This document shows, piece after piece, positions 28,286 to 37,486 of a stretch of DNA of 64,000 nucleotides. Origin of the DNA: G963676655 sp963676655 (GTDB taxonomy: Bacteria; Verrucomicrobiota; Lentisphaeria; Victivallales; Victivallaceae); assembly GCA_963676655.2 (NCBI GenBank), contig CAXXKX010000002.1:620001-684000 (forward strand). Direction: 5' to 3'. The translations under genes were made by a program, and so were the position numbers. Position 1 is the first letter of the stretch. The number at the start of each line of letters is the position of its first letter. The notes below the pieces were generated by a model. That model did not search any database. It was given only the letters and a program-made list of their open reading frames with translations, and was not told the DNA's origin.

Positions 28286-28354
28286 ATGACAATTTCTGAT
28301 TTGCAACTTAAGGGACGTTGGTACGAGACCTTTAAGAATGTGGAAGAAAAGTGA
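28286..28354 (+). pseudogene. Truncated paralogue of the beta-repeat gene at 28819
   Basis: Starts MTISDLQLKG, matching MAISDVQVKG of the gene at 28819, behind a good AAGGAGCGAGCA. It then diverges and hits a stop after 22 codons. It looks like an old tandem duplicate cut short. Confidence 0.45.
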
Positions 28355-28818
28355 AAAGTATTCCAGAGACTCATTGTGGCGTTTTATGTGGTTTTAGCTC
28401 AGACTTGATTATTTTTATCTGAGTTGATTGGTATGAAATGTATTCCGACGGAGGTAGATCGCTAAGAAAGTTAAAACGGCTAAGTTGGCATCCTCTATTG
28501 CCAGTACTTTAGAACTGGATGCGAACTCATAACAGAAGTTTAGATTATCATTGGGCAATAATGTTTGTTTATAATGTGAATGAACTTAAAAATCTGATTC
28601 AATGTAATCTTGTGTGGTCAAAATCTGAAACAAGTGGTCAAAATAAATTAACTGCCGGAGCCGAATTATTAACTGTTTATCCGTTTCTATTATATTTTTG
28701 ACCTTGGCTTTGGGTTGGAAAAAAGAATTCTGAATTTGGCATGTCACTTGCTAATTTTTATGACAACGCAGCATTCGGTTGCGGATATTTTGAAAAATTA
28801 AAAAAGAAAGGATGCACA
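28355..28818. other. Intergenic, no gene seen
   Basis: No supported coding. A modest inverted repeat (CTCAGA with TCTGAG, about 28399-28426) is present. The ribosome binding site of the next gene, AAAGGA, ends near 28813. Confidence 0.4.
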
Positions 28819-29127
28819 ATGGCTATTTCAGATGTGCAAGTTAAGGGCGTTAACTATCAGGTGTTTGATGCGAATGGAAAAAAGGTAAAAGAACTTACGA
28901 TATCCGGGGCAGGAGAATTGTGTGGTTTCAGCAGTGATTTTATGGTATTCACCCGGGGAGCGAATTATGAAATCGTGGATCAGAATGGCAAAAAACTAAA
29001 AATTATATCCAAGGGCGTACTGGGAGAGTTTCATTCCGCATCAGGCAAAACGATGTCTTTTAAAAGAGGTGTTTATATAGAGACATACGACGCAACCGCA
29101 AAAAAAATTAATTCCAGGCGTGCGTAA
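28819..29127 (+). CDS. Small beta-repeat protein of unknown function
   Basis: 102 residues from the ATG at 28819 after AAAGGATGCACA. It holds about three copies of a pattern of roughly 28 residues: Y-x-V-x-D-x-x-G-K-K, then strands ending F-x-R-G. Examples are YQVFDANGKKVKEL, YEIVDQNGKKLKI and IETYDATAKKIN. The alternation suggests a small beta-propeller-like or solenoid sheet. Cytosolic, no signal peptide. Not recognised as a named family. A truncated copy lies 530 bases upstream. Confidence 0.65.
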   Translation: MAISDVQVKGVNYQVFDANGKKVKELTISGAGELCGFSSDFMVFTRGANYEIVDQNGKKLKIISKGVLGEFHSASGKTMSFKRGVYIETYDATAKKINSRRA

Positions 29128-29145
29128 CATCAGGCAACTATTGGA

Positions 29146-29170
29146 GCAGAATGGGAAATTCCCATTCTGC
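29146..29170. terminator. Perfect hairpin after the beta-repeat gene
   Basis: A 25-base palindrome with 12-bp arms around a central A (GCAGAATGGGAA and its complement) begins 18 bases after the stop of the upstream gene. It precedes the next start by only 12 bases and so could also hide that gene's ribosome binding site. Confidence 0.55.
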
Positions 29171-29181
29171 CTATATTACTT

Positions 29182-29862
29182 ATGATTAAGTTTTACCAAT
29201 TACGAGTATACTTTAATTATGCGCTATGCCGACTGCATATAAGGAAAATTCTGCCTCGGGAAATAATCAATCGTAAAATTGTTGTGGAAAACAATGAGCC
29301 AATGGTAGATGTCCCGTCTCAATATACTTTTAACTGCGCCACATCTTCAGTCAAAGCACGAAAAAGTGTGGTTGATATGTTGGTTTACGCCAATAATTGC
29401 CTGCCAAACGGGTACTCAATCAGAATAGTCGAAGCCTACCGCTCTATTGAGAGGCAAACCGCACTATGGAATTCTGAAAAAGCAAGGTTGGGCGCTTGTC
29501 ATCCTGAATTCAGTGTGGAGGACTTAAACGTTCACACAAGTAGGCGCATTGCAAGGCCGACCACAGTTGGAGGCGGACATCAAACCGGAGGCGCAGTCGA
29601 CGTCATGTTGCTGTATCGGAACCTGCCAGTAGATATGGGAACCGGAATACAGGAGTTCAACAAGAAAACAGCAACTAGCTCCAGGGCTGTTTCACCATCC
29701 CGCAAGGTCAATCGGAAAATCCTGCAGAAGGCCATGCGGCAAGCGGGCTTTGCCAACTATCCGGCTGAATGGTGGCACTATTCCTACGGCGATAAAATGT
29801 GGGCTGCTTACGTTAATAAACCGTACGCAATATATGACGTTCTACGCAGTATTGATGATTGA
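29182..29862 (+). CDS. VanX-like D-Ala-D-Ala dipeptidase (peptidase family M15)
   Basis: 226 residues. The zinc site of M15 peptidases is complete: GGGHQTGGAVD supplies H133 and D140, and AEWWHY supplies the catalytic E196 and ligand H199. R87 in VEAYRS matches the substrate-stabilising arginine of VanX. VanX-type enzymes split D-alanyl-D-alanine; relatives trim peptidoglycan stems. No signal peptide is seen, which favours a cytoplasmic dipeptidase. No vanH/vanA neighbours exist, so a role in vancomycin resistance is not supported; cell-wall recycling or phage-type lysis are alternatives. Confidence 0.8.
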   Translation: MIKFYQLRVYFNYALCRLHIRKILPREIINRKIVVENNEPMVDVPSQYTFNCATSSVKARKSVVDMLVYANNCLPNGYSIRIVEAYRSIERQTALWNSEKARLGACHPEFSVEDLNVHTSRRIARPTTVGGGHQTGGAVDVMLLYRNLPVDMGTGIQEFNKKTATSSRAVSPSRKVNRKILQKAMRQAGFANYPAEWWHYSYGDKMWAAYVNKPYAIYDVLRSIDD

Positions 29863-29899
29863 AATAAGCTCAATGATTAATTTAGCAGTGCTGCTGCAA

Positions 29900-31048
29900 T
29901 TATTCCTTTGAGTTATTCAATACTTCTCTTGCAGAATCATAATCATTTAATAATGCCACATATACATCTGCAATTTCTCTGTAGTCATGGCTATGAATCG
30001 CTGATTCAGTCGCCTTGGAAAGTAACTCTTTAACTTTATTTTGATCATTCAGCAGCTTGATGTATGAAGATGCAAGCCAGCAATATTTAAACCACCTGTC
30101 GGTAGCGGCTTTTTCCGCCTGTTCCAACAGTTTGCGCGCCGTTTCCCGATCATCAAGTAAAACAACATACGCTTCTGCAAGTTCAAGATATTCACTTTTA
30201 TCCTGACATTTTTTTGTGGCTCTGCTTAGCGCTTTGACCAAACTCGATTTATTATGGAACAACTCCGGATCGATTTCTGATATGCTGAATTCATGCTGTA
30301 AAATCCTTTTTTCTTTATCCTTGTCTTTCAATCTTTTTTTATTGTTTGAGATAAGCGATATATCTGTGCAAAGTTCAGCTATTGCTTGGAGTTCCCCTCC
30401 ATATTTAGCTTGTCCAAGGGCAGACTGCATTGTTTTTACGGCACATTCCCGGTCTTTTAACAAGTTTATATATGCTCGGGTTATTGAGTAGAATTCATCG
30501 TACTTACTCGCTTGCTCTATCGCTTTTTTCAGTATTTTATCTGCGTTGTCCCTATCATGCAGGACATCAATATAGATCCCTGCAAGCAGGCAGTAGTCAT
30601 TGACTTCTTGAGCGGCCAATGCCATCCTGGCTAAAACTTCTCCGGCGTCTCGGACATCGTTTGCCAGGGAAACATAAAGACCGGGCAGGGAGCAATATTC
30701 ATTAAACGAGGTAAGTGAGTTCTCTGCGCGCATTAACATTTCTTTTGCCCGAGCCTGATTGTCCAACGCGATATATGTTTCAGCAATATCACAATAGTCT
30801 TTAAACCCCTTTGCTTTTCTTTCCGCGATAGAGATTGCCATATCAGCACTCTGCCTGTCGTCAAGTAATTCAATACTCAATTGGGCTATCCTGCAAAATT
30901 CGAAACAATGCCGGGCAAGAGAGGCCAGTTTTCCGAGATAGGTCAAATAGTCATAGCTGCAACCAGAACATACTGTTCCTTGAAAATTGTGATTGCATTT
31001 TATACATTTCATTAAACGATCCGCTTGCGGGGGATTATGAAATTTCAT
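29900..31048 (-). CDS. Zinc-ribbon plus helical-repeat (TPR/Sel1-like) protein
   Basis: 382 residues. The N-terminus has a probable zinc ribbon, MKCIKCNHN...CSGC (from the second methionine, position 31012, an alternative start). The rest is about nine helical repeats of 33-36 residues. Each reads roughly Y-x-x-(I/L)-A-x-x-Y-(I/V)-x-L-L-x-D-R-x-x-A followed by a second helix ending in A. Such solenoids bind other proteins. It is read in the same direction as the exonuclease operon and begins about 105 bases after it, so it could be its last gene. Confidence 0.65.
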   Translation of the reverse strand: MKFHNPPQADRLMKCIKCNHNFQGTVCSGCSYDYLTYLGKLASLARHCFEFCRIAQLSIELLDDRQSADMAISIAERKAKGFKDYCDIAETYIALDNQARAKEMLMRAENSLTSFNEYCSLPGLYVSLANDVRDAGEVLARMALAAQEVNDYCLLAGIYIDVLHDRDNADKILKKAIEQASKYDEFYSITRAYINLLKDRECAVKTMQSALGQAKYGGELQAIAELCTDISLISNNKKRLKDKDKEKRILQHEFSISEIDPELFHNKSSLVKALSRATKKCQDKSEYLELAEAYVVLLDDRETARKLLEQAEKAATDRWFKYCWLASSYIKLLNDQNKVKELLSKATESAIHSHDYREIADVYVALLNDYDSAREVLNNSKE

Positions 31049-31153
31049 AACCAGGCCAGGATTTTCTTTACTGATTCTATAACATTACAAACTCAGATTT
31101 GAGTAACAATGTCGTTATTATACCTGTTAAAAAATTACGATCAAAAACTTAAA

Positions 31154-31648
31154 TCAGCGAACATGCCTTAATAAATATAACCTGGCACACGCTCTAGCAT
31201 CAGACAAGGCCTCATGGTGATCCAAGTCTATGTTGAAATGATTACATAGAACATTAAGATTACAAGGGTTAAAGCCTTTTCTCTGGTAAATTAACTTGGT
31301 ACATTCCCAGCGGTCAGGCAAAGCCAAATCACGGTAATCAAGGTTATATCGCGCCATATTCTTTATCAAAACATTCCGGTCGAAAGCCTCATTGTGTGCA
31401 ACAACAGTTTTTTCTTGTAAACGCGATTTGATTTCCTGGTATACCTCCGGGAACAATGGCGCATCGACTGTGTCTTTCCAGGTTAAACCGTGTACCTGGG
31501 TGGTCCAGTAGGAATATTTATTCCCGGGAGGTTTAATCAGCTGATGGTATTCATCAACAATCACGCCATTCTCAACCATCACAATACCAACCGCACAAGC
31601 AGAATCTTGTCCTACCGCCGTCTCAAAATCAATTGCAGTAAAGTTCAT
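31154..31648 (-). CDS. DEDDh 3'-5' exonuclease (DnaQ/RNase T-like)
   Basis: 164 residues from the ATG at 31648, five bases after the stop of the upstream DUF262 gene and behind GGGAACAGAG. The complete DEDDh site is visible: D7 and E9 in AIDFET, D90 in AHNEAFD, H145 and D150 in HHEALSD. These enzymes remove nucleotides from 3' ends of DNA or RNA with two metal ions. It is the fourth gene of a tight operon with a sigma-54 type activator and two DUF262 proteins, which suggests a nucleolytic role in that system. Confidence 0.85.
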   Translation of the reverse strand: MNFTAIDFETAVGQDSACAVGIVMVENGVIVDEYHQLIKPPGNKYSYWTTQVHGLTWKDTVDAPLFPEVYQEIKSRLQEKTVVAHNEAFDRNVLIKNMARYNLDYRDLALPDRWECTKLIYQRKGFNPCNLNVLCNHFNIDLDHHEALSDARACARLYLLRHVR

Positions 31649-31653
31649 GTTTT

Positions 31654-33903
31654 TTACTCTGTTCCCAATTGGCATTGAGCAAATATTTTATCTATAATGG
31701 GGTCTCCGGTATTTTCTGATAAATCCGGTAAATGATAATGCTTATTTTTGCAAGTAATTTTATCGTCTTCATCCCAATAATATTCTGTTTCAGCGAAACG
31801 GAATTTAATCGATCTTCCACAGAAAAAAGGAATATCATCCAATTTATTATTATTGTCGATGTTGATTATTTTCTCGCGTAATAATTGATGCAGAATCTTA
31901 TTTCTCTTGTTTGCCAGAACATAAAATTTCTTCTGAGCCTTAGCGTTATATGGGTACAAGATGTATGTATACTTTGATAGTGAATTGGTTGGCCACCAGC
32001 CATGCAACAAACAGCCCGGGACAATTTTAGTCAATAATTCCTCTTTATACAAGTCTTCATGCACTTTTTTTTGAATGCCTGAAAGACTTGATTCATTTTC
32101 GCAAAAATTTTCCAATGTGTTATTTAATTCATAATGAGGGATATTTAAAATCACTTGTAGCGGATATTTATGCTTCTCAGAGATCAATATTGATTTCCAA
32201 GTATCCTTATTGTTATCAAATTTAACCCACCAGAACTGCTTCCAGTCGTTCCAGCGACTGACAAATGCACGTAATAATAGTTTGTTTTTACTAAAAGGAG
32301 CCGTTACTCCATTTTTATCAAAAAGCATTTCTGCGTTTTTAAACATTATGTTATATTCGGGTAGACTATTGCTTTCTAAATCATTATGAAGTAAAAAACT
32401 AATTTGTCCTCTAAAGAAAGAATGATTCTCTGCTATGATGATTGCATTTTCCCAATCTTCATTGATAGAATTGTCATTGCCCAATAAAATCAAGTTGGCT
32501 TTCAACCTCTCTTCGGCTACTTGATTAGGGTTGAAAAAACTAATATTATTACCATTGTTTAAAAACTTTAATATATCAAAATCAATTTTATCTGGTAGTT
32601 GTTTTATTAGTTCATTTATACTTTTTATGGCCCTATGAAATGTCGCAGGAGAATCAATGGTACTATTTTCAAGCAAGTTCCTCATCACTCTGCAGTAATG
32701 CTCAAACTTATAATCACCGATATCATTTTTCTTTGCCCAGATGTATTTATATATAGCATAAAATCGTACCTTGTCCGTATAACTGGATTCTGATTTTATG
32801 AATTCGTAAAAGATGTTATTTTTTTTATCTTTTTCAGGAAATCCACAAATGCCCCCCTGTATTATTGGGTTGTCTAAAACATAAAAAACTGAATCAAGAT
32901 TTGTCTTTAAAAAGCAGTCATTCTCTTTGTATTGATTAAAAGTAACAATATTGCCGTTCATTATATTTTCACGTAATAACTTAAATTTTTCACTCTCGTT
33001 AAATTTCTTATTTTCTACTCGACTTTCTGTATCGTTTTCTTTTGCAAAAAGTAAAGCCATATTATTAAAGAAATTCATTAAGAATTGATCAAACTTGTCA
33101 TTATTCCCTTCCGATATTTTCCAGAACAAGTCTGTCCAATCTTTATCAATTTTAGTTGTCCAATGTTTATCATGATCAGTCGAAAAATACTCACTGTCAA
33201 CATCAAAAACTTCAGTTTCTCCAATCAACCAGGCTTTGAAGTTTTCAAAATCACTGAGAGGTAATCCACGGGCATTCATTTTTAAATACAACTCATCACT
33301 AAGCTTATACTTGTTCATATTTAATAAGTTAAAGGTTATCGGAGTGTTTTCTGTTAATTGAGACCATAACTGATTTTCATTATATTGTTTGTATTCGTGA
33401 TGGATTGTTTCAAGCACATTAAGCATGCCTTGAATGGATGGGTCGTAATTCCACATTGAATAATACCATGGCGCGTCTAGTATAACACTTTTGGGGTTAT
33501 TTGAAATATCTATACTCTCATTTAATAAGGCATCAATAAAATCTTGCGTAGATGTTCTGACTTTGTAGGTGAATTTATATAGATTATCGCATGTTATACC
33601 TGTGCGTTTAGCTAAATACCAGTGCAATAAAAAAAGAGTTGTTAAACGTTGTTGTCCATCTAGGGGGATGAACTTAATACTGTCTCCTTCTTTACGTATC
33701 GGACCATAAATAAAATCTAATTCGATGTGGTTATTAAAAGCAATTGCTTCTAGTAAGTCTTTTACAAAACTTTTTCTTAAGTATTCTTTATCTTTACGTC
33801 CCTGAGCATAATCACGTTGAATCATCGGAATTTCAACTTTATATTTATCAATCAACTCTATAAATGTATTTGGTGTATTATTTAGCATTCTTCTTTTCCC
33901 CAT
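31654..33903 (-). CDS. DUF262 (GmrS-like) protein B
   Basis: 749 residues. The DUF262 signature is at the N-terminus: IPMIQRDYAQGR (25-36) and LDGQQRLTT (81-89). In GmrSD and relatives this ParB-related fold binds and hydrolyses nucleotide and controls a nuclease. The long remainder is helical, and I do not see the H-x-x-x-x-N of the DUF1524 nuclease. Its start overlaps the stop of the preceding DUF262 gene by 26 bases, so the two are translationally coupled and probably work together. Confidence 0.8.
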   Translation of the reverse strand: MGKRRMLNNTPNTFIELIDKYKVEIPMIQRDYAQGRKDKEYLRKSFVKDLLEAIAFNNHIELDFIYGPIRKEGDSIKFIPLDGQQRLTTLFLLHWYLAKRTGITCDNLYKFTYKVRTSTQDFIDALLNESIDISNNPKSVILDAPWYYSMWNYDPSIQGMLNVLETIHHEYKQYNENQLWSQLTENTPITFNLLNMNKYKLSDELYLKMNARGLPLSDFENFKAWLIGETEVFDVDSEYFSTDHDKHWTTKIDKDWTDLFWKISEGNNDKFDQFLMNFFNNMALLFAKENDTESRVENKKFNESEKFKLLRENIMNGNIVTFNQYKENDCFLKTNLDSVFYVLDNPIIQGGICGFPEKDKKNNIFYEFIKSESSYTDKVRFYAIYKYIWAKKNDIGDYKFEHYCRVMRNLLENSTIDSPATFHRAIKSINELIKQLPDKIDFDILKFLNNGNNISFFNPNQVAEERLKANLILLGNDNSINEDWENAIIIAENHSFFRGQISFLLHNDLESNSLPEYNIMFKNAEMLFDKNGVTAPFSKNKLLLRAFVSRWNDWKQFWWVKFDNNKDTWKSILISEKHKYPLQVILNIPHYELNNTLENFCENESSLSGIQKKVHEDLYKEELLTKIVPGCLLHGWWPTNSLSKYTYILYPYNAKAQKKFYVLANKRNKILHQLLREKIINIDNNNKLDDIPFFCGRSIKFRFAETEYYWDEDDKITCKNKHYHLPDLSENTGDPIIDKIFAQCQLGTE

Positions 33904-35713
33904 TATTAATCAATTCTGGTAAAGATATTCCATTTACATTAAACTTCTCAAAGCATTTAATTAAGGCCTTTCCATAGCTTCTACAGTCATCAATGGTCCA
34001 TTTCTGCATTTCTCCCGGAGACTGGTTATAGTACTTTAGAAATACGTTTCTTGTCGCAATTGGAACTAAATATTCTTTATTTTCTATATATGATAAAACA
34101 TCGTTTCTTTTTTGAGGAAATATTTTGTTGCTTAAAGCACTATTTGCTGACTTGCCAAGCAACGCCATATTCATTAAAGAGTGCATATAATCTTCGATGT
34201 CACCAAATAATTCTCCAATTTTACTTTCAAAATTATTTTTTATCTCTTGCTTTTTCTCATCTTGGGAACTATCCCAGTCCATTATTATATCTTGAAGAAC
34301 ATTATCGCTGGCACTACTTTCTTTTGCCCATTTTATCCAGTCTTCATCGTGTAAATCCTGAGAATTTTGAGCATGAATATGTTCCAAAGACCATTGAGTA
34401 TTTTTGTATAATGAAAAAGGACAACAGCTGTTTTCCTGCATATGAGTATAAACATTAAAAAGTTTTAATATATTTGTAATTTTATCTCTATCATCTTTGC
34501 CTTCTGAGTATTGTAATATTTCTATTTTCCCATCTTCAAAGTAAGACGCTAATCTATTTTTGATGCAATTTTTGAGTTTATCAATTAAGTCGCTTTGAAC
34601 ATATATTTCAGCTTCATTCATTAACTCTTTGACTTTTTTAAAATCCGTGACCCAGCAATATCCAATCAAATGATATAATTCGCTATCTGTATACCATTCA
34701 TGAAAACGCCAATAATATTGTTTTACAGTTAGCCAAAGGTCCTGTACCTTTTCTTTTCCATTAATTCTTTTCTCATACATCCTGTATGTTGAATATTTAT
34801 CTTGATGGTCTTTTTCACTTCCATCTTCAATTAAATCAAAAATATATTCGATTCGATTTTGGAAATTTTTTTTAAACGGGTTGTTTAAGGTTATGAAATT
34901 CCAGAAATCATCATTTTGTAATTCTCGTTCTAGATTATCCCATTCAACGGATAGTTTTTGTTGCTTGGATAACTTTATTTCATCGCTATCATATTCGTAG
35001 TCAAAACAGTTAATTATAAATAATGCCCTAATCATTTCTGAATTGGTCAAAGGAATTTTGCCGCTATTCAAGCGCATAAATGCATCAATGGAATCTTTTT
35101 GTTTCTGCCCTTGATCTCTCTCATCTACTTGATACCAAATAACCTTGGTTTGTCCTAATAATGTTTCCTTCCATTTTTCTTTATTTACTTGCTCATCTTT
35201 AAACCATTCAATGATGGCTTTATAGGCTTCAACAAAATGATATTCATTAATACTGGAAACGTCATGATTTTCATCAACTATGGGTAAATCTAATTCACTG
35301 TCTTTTCTCGTTTTATACTTTAAACTATAAAATTGATTTTTCCCTAAATATTTCAATATTAGAAAAATAGTAGTCAAACGTTGTTGCCCATCAATAACAT
35401 CCCAGAGCCCATTTTCTTTATTCATGACTACAACAGGTTGTAAACAATAAAATTCGGCTCTCTCCTCATTGGTTGTATTAGCAAATTCATTAATATCTCT
35501 TAATAAATCTTCAACTTGCTGCTTTTTCCAACGGTAACCACGCTGAAAACTTGGTATGTTAAAATTTAATCCTTCTAGTTCTTTTATGAACTTTAAGTTT
35601 AATTTTTCTTTTTCAGTAATAATCTGATTAATTGCATTTTTCAACTCGCAATCTTTATATTTATCTTTTGACAATAAATCCTGAATCTGCTTTAACATCT
35701 CATTCATTATCAT
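33878..35713 (-). CDS. DUF262-DUF1524 (GmrSD-like) protein A
   Basis: 611 residues. DUF262 at the N-terminus: IPSFQRGYRW (53-62) and DGQQRLTT (108-115). The C-terminal part has SLEHIHAQN (about 442-450), the His-Me finger of DUF1524, followed by HDEDWIKW and a late ALSNKIFPQKR. This is the full two-domain layout of GmrSD type IV restriction enzymes, which cut modified phage DNA, and of related SspE-type effectors. It overlaps the stop of the sigma-54 activator gene by 14 bases and the start of the second DUF262 gene by 26. Confidence 0.85.
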   Translation of the reverse strand: MIMNEMLKQIQDLLSKDKYKDCELKNAINQIITEKEKLNLKFIKELEGLNFNIPSFQRGYRWKKQQVEDLLRDINEFANTTNEERAEFYCLQPVVVMNKENGLWDVIDGQQRLTTIFLILKYLGKNQFYSLKYKTRKDSELDLPIVDENHDVSSINEYHFVEAYKAIIEWFKDEQVNKEKWKETLLGQTKVIWYQVDERDQGQKQKDSIDAFMRLNSGKIPLTNSEMIRALFIINCFDYEYDSDEIKLSKQQKLSVEWDNLERELQNDDFWNFITLNNPFKKNFQNRIEYIFDLIEDGSEKDHQDKYSTYRMYEKRINGKEKVQDLWLTVKQYYWRFHEWYTDSELYHLIGYCWVTDFKKVKELMNEAEIYVQSDLIDKLKNCIKNRLASYFEDGKIEILQYSEGKDDRDKITNILKLFNVYTHMQENSCCPFSLYKNTQWSLEHIHAQNSQDLHDEDWIKWAKESSASDNVLQDIIMDWDSSQDEKKQEIKNNFESKIGELFGDIEDYMHSLMNMALLGKSANSALSNKIFPQKRNDVLSYIENKEYLVPIATRNVFLKYYNQSPGEMQKWTIDDCRSYGKALIKCFEKFNVNGISLPELINNGEKKNAK

Positions 35714-37193
35714 TAATCTCCTGTTTAATATATTTCTTCAAAGTATTCCTGCTTATCCCCATTGCTTCAGAGGTTTTTGAGATGTTGCCATCATATTTGT
35801 CAAGCATTTTACAGGCATGATCCCGCATCAGTTCTTCCAGGTTTTCGATTGTGCTTGACGGTCTGTTGTCTGCCGGATTCGTCATGGCGATGTGTTCCTT
35901 CAGCAATGCCCCGAAATCACTTTCCTCGAAGATGTCAGCACGCTCGAGGAAATTGTGCAGTTCGCGTACGTTTCCAGGCCAATGATATCCTTCCAGAACA
36001 GAGATTTGCTCTTCCGACAACCTTTTGCGATGCCAGGTGAACCAGAAATGGTTGGCGATCTCTCTGATATCTTCCGGATGTTCCCGCAAGGCTGGAACCT
36101 GGATCGGAATTACGCACAAACGATGAAATAAATCTTCCCGGAATTTGCCGTCTTTGACCATCTGTGCAAGATTCCGGTTGGTCGCGACAATTACTCTGAC
36201 ATCCACCTCAAACTCTTTCAGATCCCCCAGACGCTGGAAACGTCGCTCCTGTAGTACCCTCAATAGCGCGCCCTGGGCTTCCAGCGGCAGGTCGCCGATC
36301 TCATCCAGAAAGAGTGTGCCCCCATCGGCTTCCTGAAAAACTCCGCGATGCTCTTTCGTTGCCCCGGTAAAAGCGTTTTTCGAGTAGCCGAACCAGCCAG
36401 ATTCAAGCAACTGGGTACTCATTGTTGCACAGTTAAAGCAAATCATCGGTTCATCTTTACGCGGCGACTTGAAGTGCAATTGCAGAGCCACGGTTTCTTT
36501 GCCAGTACCGGATTCGCCCTGGATCAAGACTCTCGCCTGGTCTTTGGGGCCGACTTTATTGATGATTTCGTGCAACTTTTGAATTTTCGGACTGCTGCCC
36601 TTCAGCTCTCTATTGCCGTACTTTTTAAAGTGCTCGATCATCTCTTTTTGTTTATGCGTAAAAATGGTTCCGCCTTTCGCCAAACTTTTAATCGCCTCAG
36701 AATAAACATCCGTGTTCTGATAACTGCGATAATAGAACATTGCCGTATCAAAAAGCATGTTCCATGCCATATATTGCTTTGACCGGTTTCCGGCGACTAA
36801 CGGTAGTAATTGTTTGTAAGGTTCATTGAAGTATTTACCGACTATTTCGGTTAAGGTGTCCGCACCATAATCAACGTTTATTTCAACATAATCATGTATC
36901 TCTTCCGGCATCCAGCCAGGCAAATCAAGCGTACTGAACCAGATAATTTTCACGCCTTGATCTTTTATCTTTTTGAGCAGGGATATGATATTATCCGGTT
37001 CTCCTCGCCAACCTATTCCGACAATTATCACCTGGTCGTAAATGGGGTTTCCCTTAAAAGTATCCTCCAGAAATTCACCGAGTCGCGACATGCTTTTTCC
37101 CTGGACATCCGCATTGGATAATTTTCTCAGCGCAACGGCTGCCGCACAAGCATAGTCATGCCAACCCCAACCAGTGATAATAATGCTCTTCAC
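35700..37193 (-). CDS. Sigma-54 type AAA+ activator with unusual N-terminal sensor domain
   Basis: 497 residues. Residues 1-190 form a Rossmann-like domain: IIITGWGWHDYACAAAVAL, VIIVGIGWRGE, KIIWFSTLDLPG. It is weakly like a degenerate DHH-phosphoesterase or the sensor of RtcR. The AAA+ domain has Walker A GESGTGKE (226-233), Walker B LFLDEIGD (294-301), R-finger-region FREDLFHRL and VPALREHPEDI. The sigma-54 contact loop reads NAFTGA (273-278) rather than GAFTGA. A Fis-type HTH closes the protein (ISKTSEAMGISRNTLKKYI). It heads the operon with the DUF262 pair, so it probably senses a signal and switches them on. No -24/-12 promoter was found directly upstream. Confidence 0.85.
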   Translation of the reverse strand: MKSIIITGWGWHDYACAAAVALRKLSNADVQGKSMSRLGEFLEDTFKGNPIYDQVIIVGIGWRGEPDNIISLLKKIKDQGVKIIWFSTLDLPGWMPEEIHDYVEINVDYGADTLTEIVGKYFNEPYKQLLPLVAGNRSKQYMAWNMLFDTAMFYYRSYQNTDVYSEAIKSLAKGGTIFTHKQKEMIEHFKKYGNRELKGSSPKIQKLHEIINKVGPKDQARVLIQGESGTGKETVALQLHFKSPRKDEPMICFNCATMSTQLLESGWFGYSKNAFTGATKEHRGVFQEADGGTLFLDEIGDLPLEAQGALLRVLQERRFQRLGDLKEFEVDVRVIVATNRNLAQMVKDGKFREDLFHRLCVIPIQVPALREHPEDIREIANHFWFTWHRKRLSEEQISVLEGYHWPGNVRELHNFLERADIFEESDFGALLKEHIAMTNPADNRPSSTIENLEELMRDHACKMLDKYDGNISKTSEAMGISRNTLKKYIKQEINDNE

Positions 37194-37308
37194 TAAACCC
37201 TCCTTGTCAAATATTGACCATTAGTTGTAGAATTTTACTATTCTTAGGGTCAATCTAGTTCTTTATTATATACTTTGCAACTTAGAAAACAAAAAAATAA
37301 ACATTAAG

Positions 37309-37340
37309 CATCACTACATGGTATTTTCCATGTAGTGATG
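37309..37340 (-). terminator. Intrinsic terminator of the double AAA+ gene
   Basis: A perfect 13-bp stem (37309-37321 with 37328-37340) and 6-base loop. Read on the minus strand it is followed by a T-rich tract, as an intrinsic terminator should be. It separates the AAA+ ATPase gene from the sigma-54 activator operon. Confidence 0.7.
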
Positions 37341-37486
37341 TTGTCGTGGATACTGGGAGAGGGAAATAGACCGCCTAAGTGCTATTTGTGCCTGTCAGTC
37401 CGAAACCTGATGGTCTAGTAGCGGTTTCTGAGGCCTTGAGTATCTCTCGTATAATATTTTGAATTGATGTTGTTGTCGGAGAACTG

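Noticed and set aside
29182..29862. Vancomycin resistance locus
   Set aside because: The VanX-like fold is clear, but there is no vanH, vanA-type ligase or vanRS nearby, so resistance cannot be inferred.
37194..37486. Sigma-54 (-24/-12) promoter upstream of the activator operon
   Set aside because: I searched the minus strand for TGGCAC-N5-TTGC and found no acceptable match; a GCAA near 37277 has no partner at the right distance.
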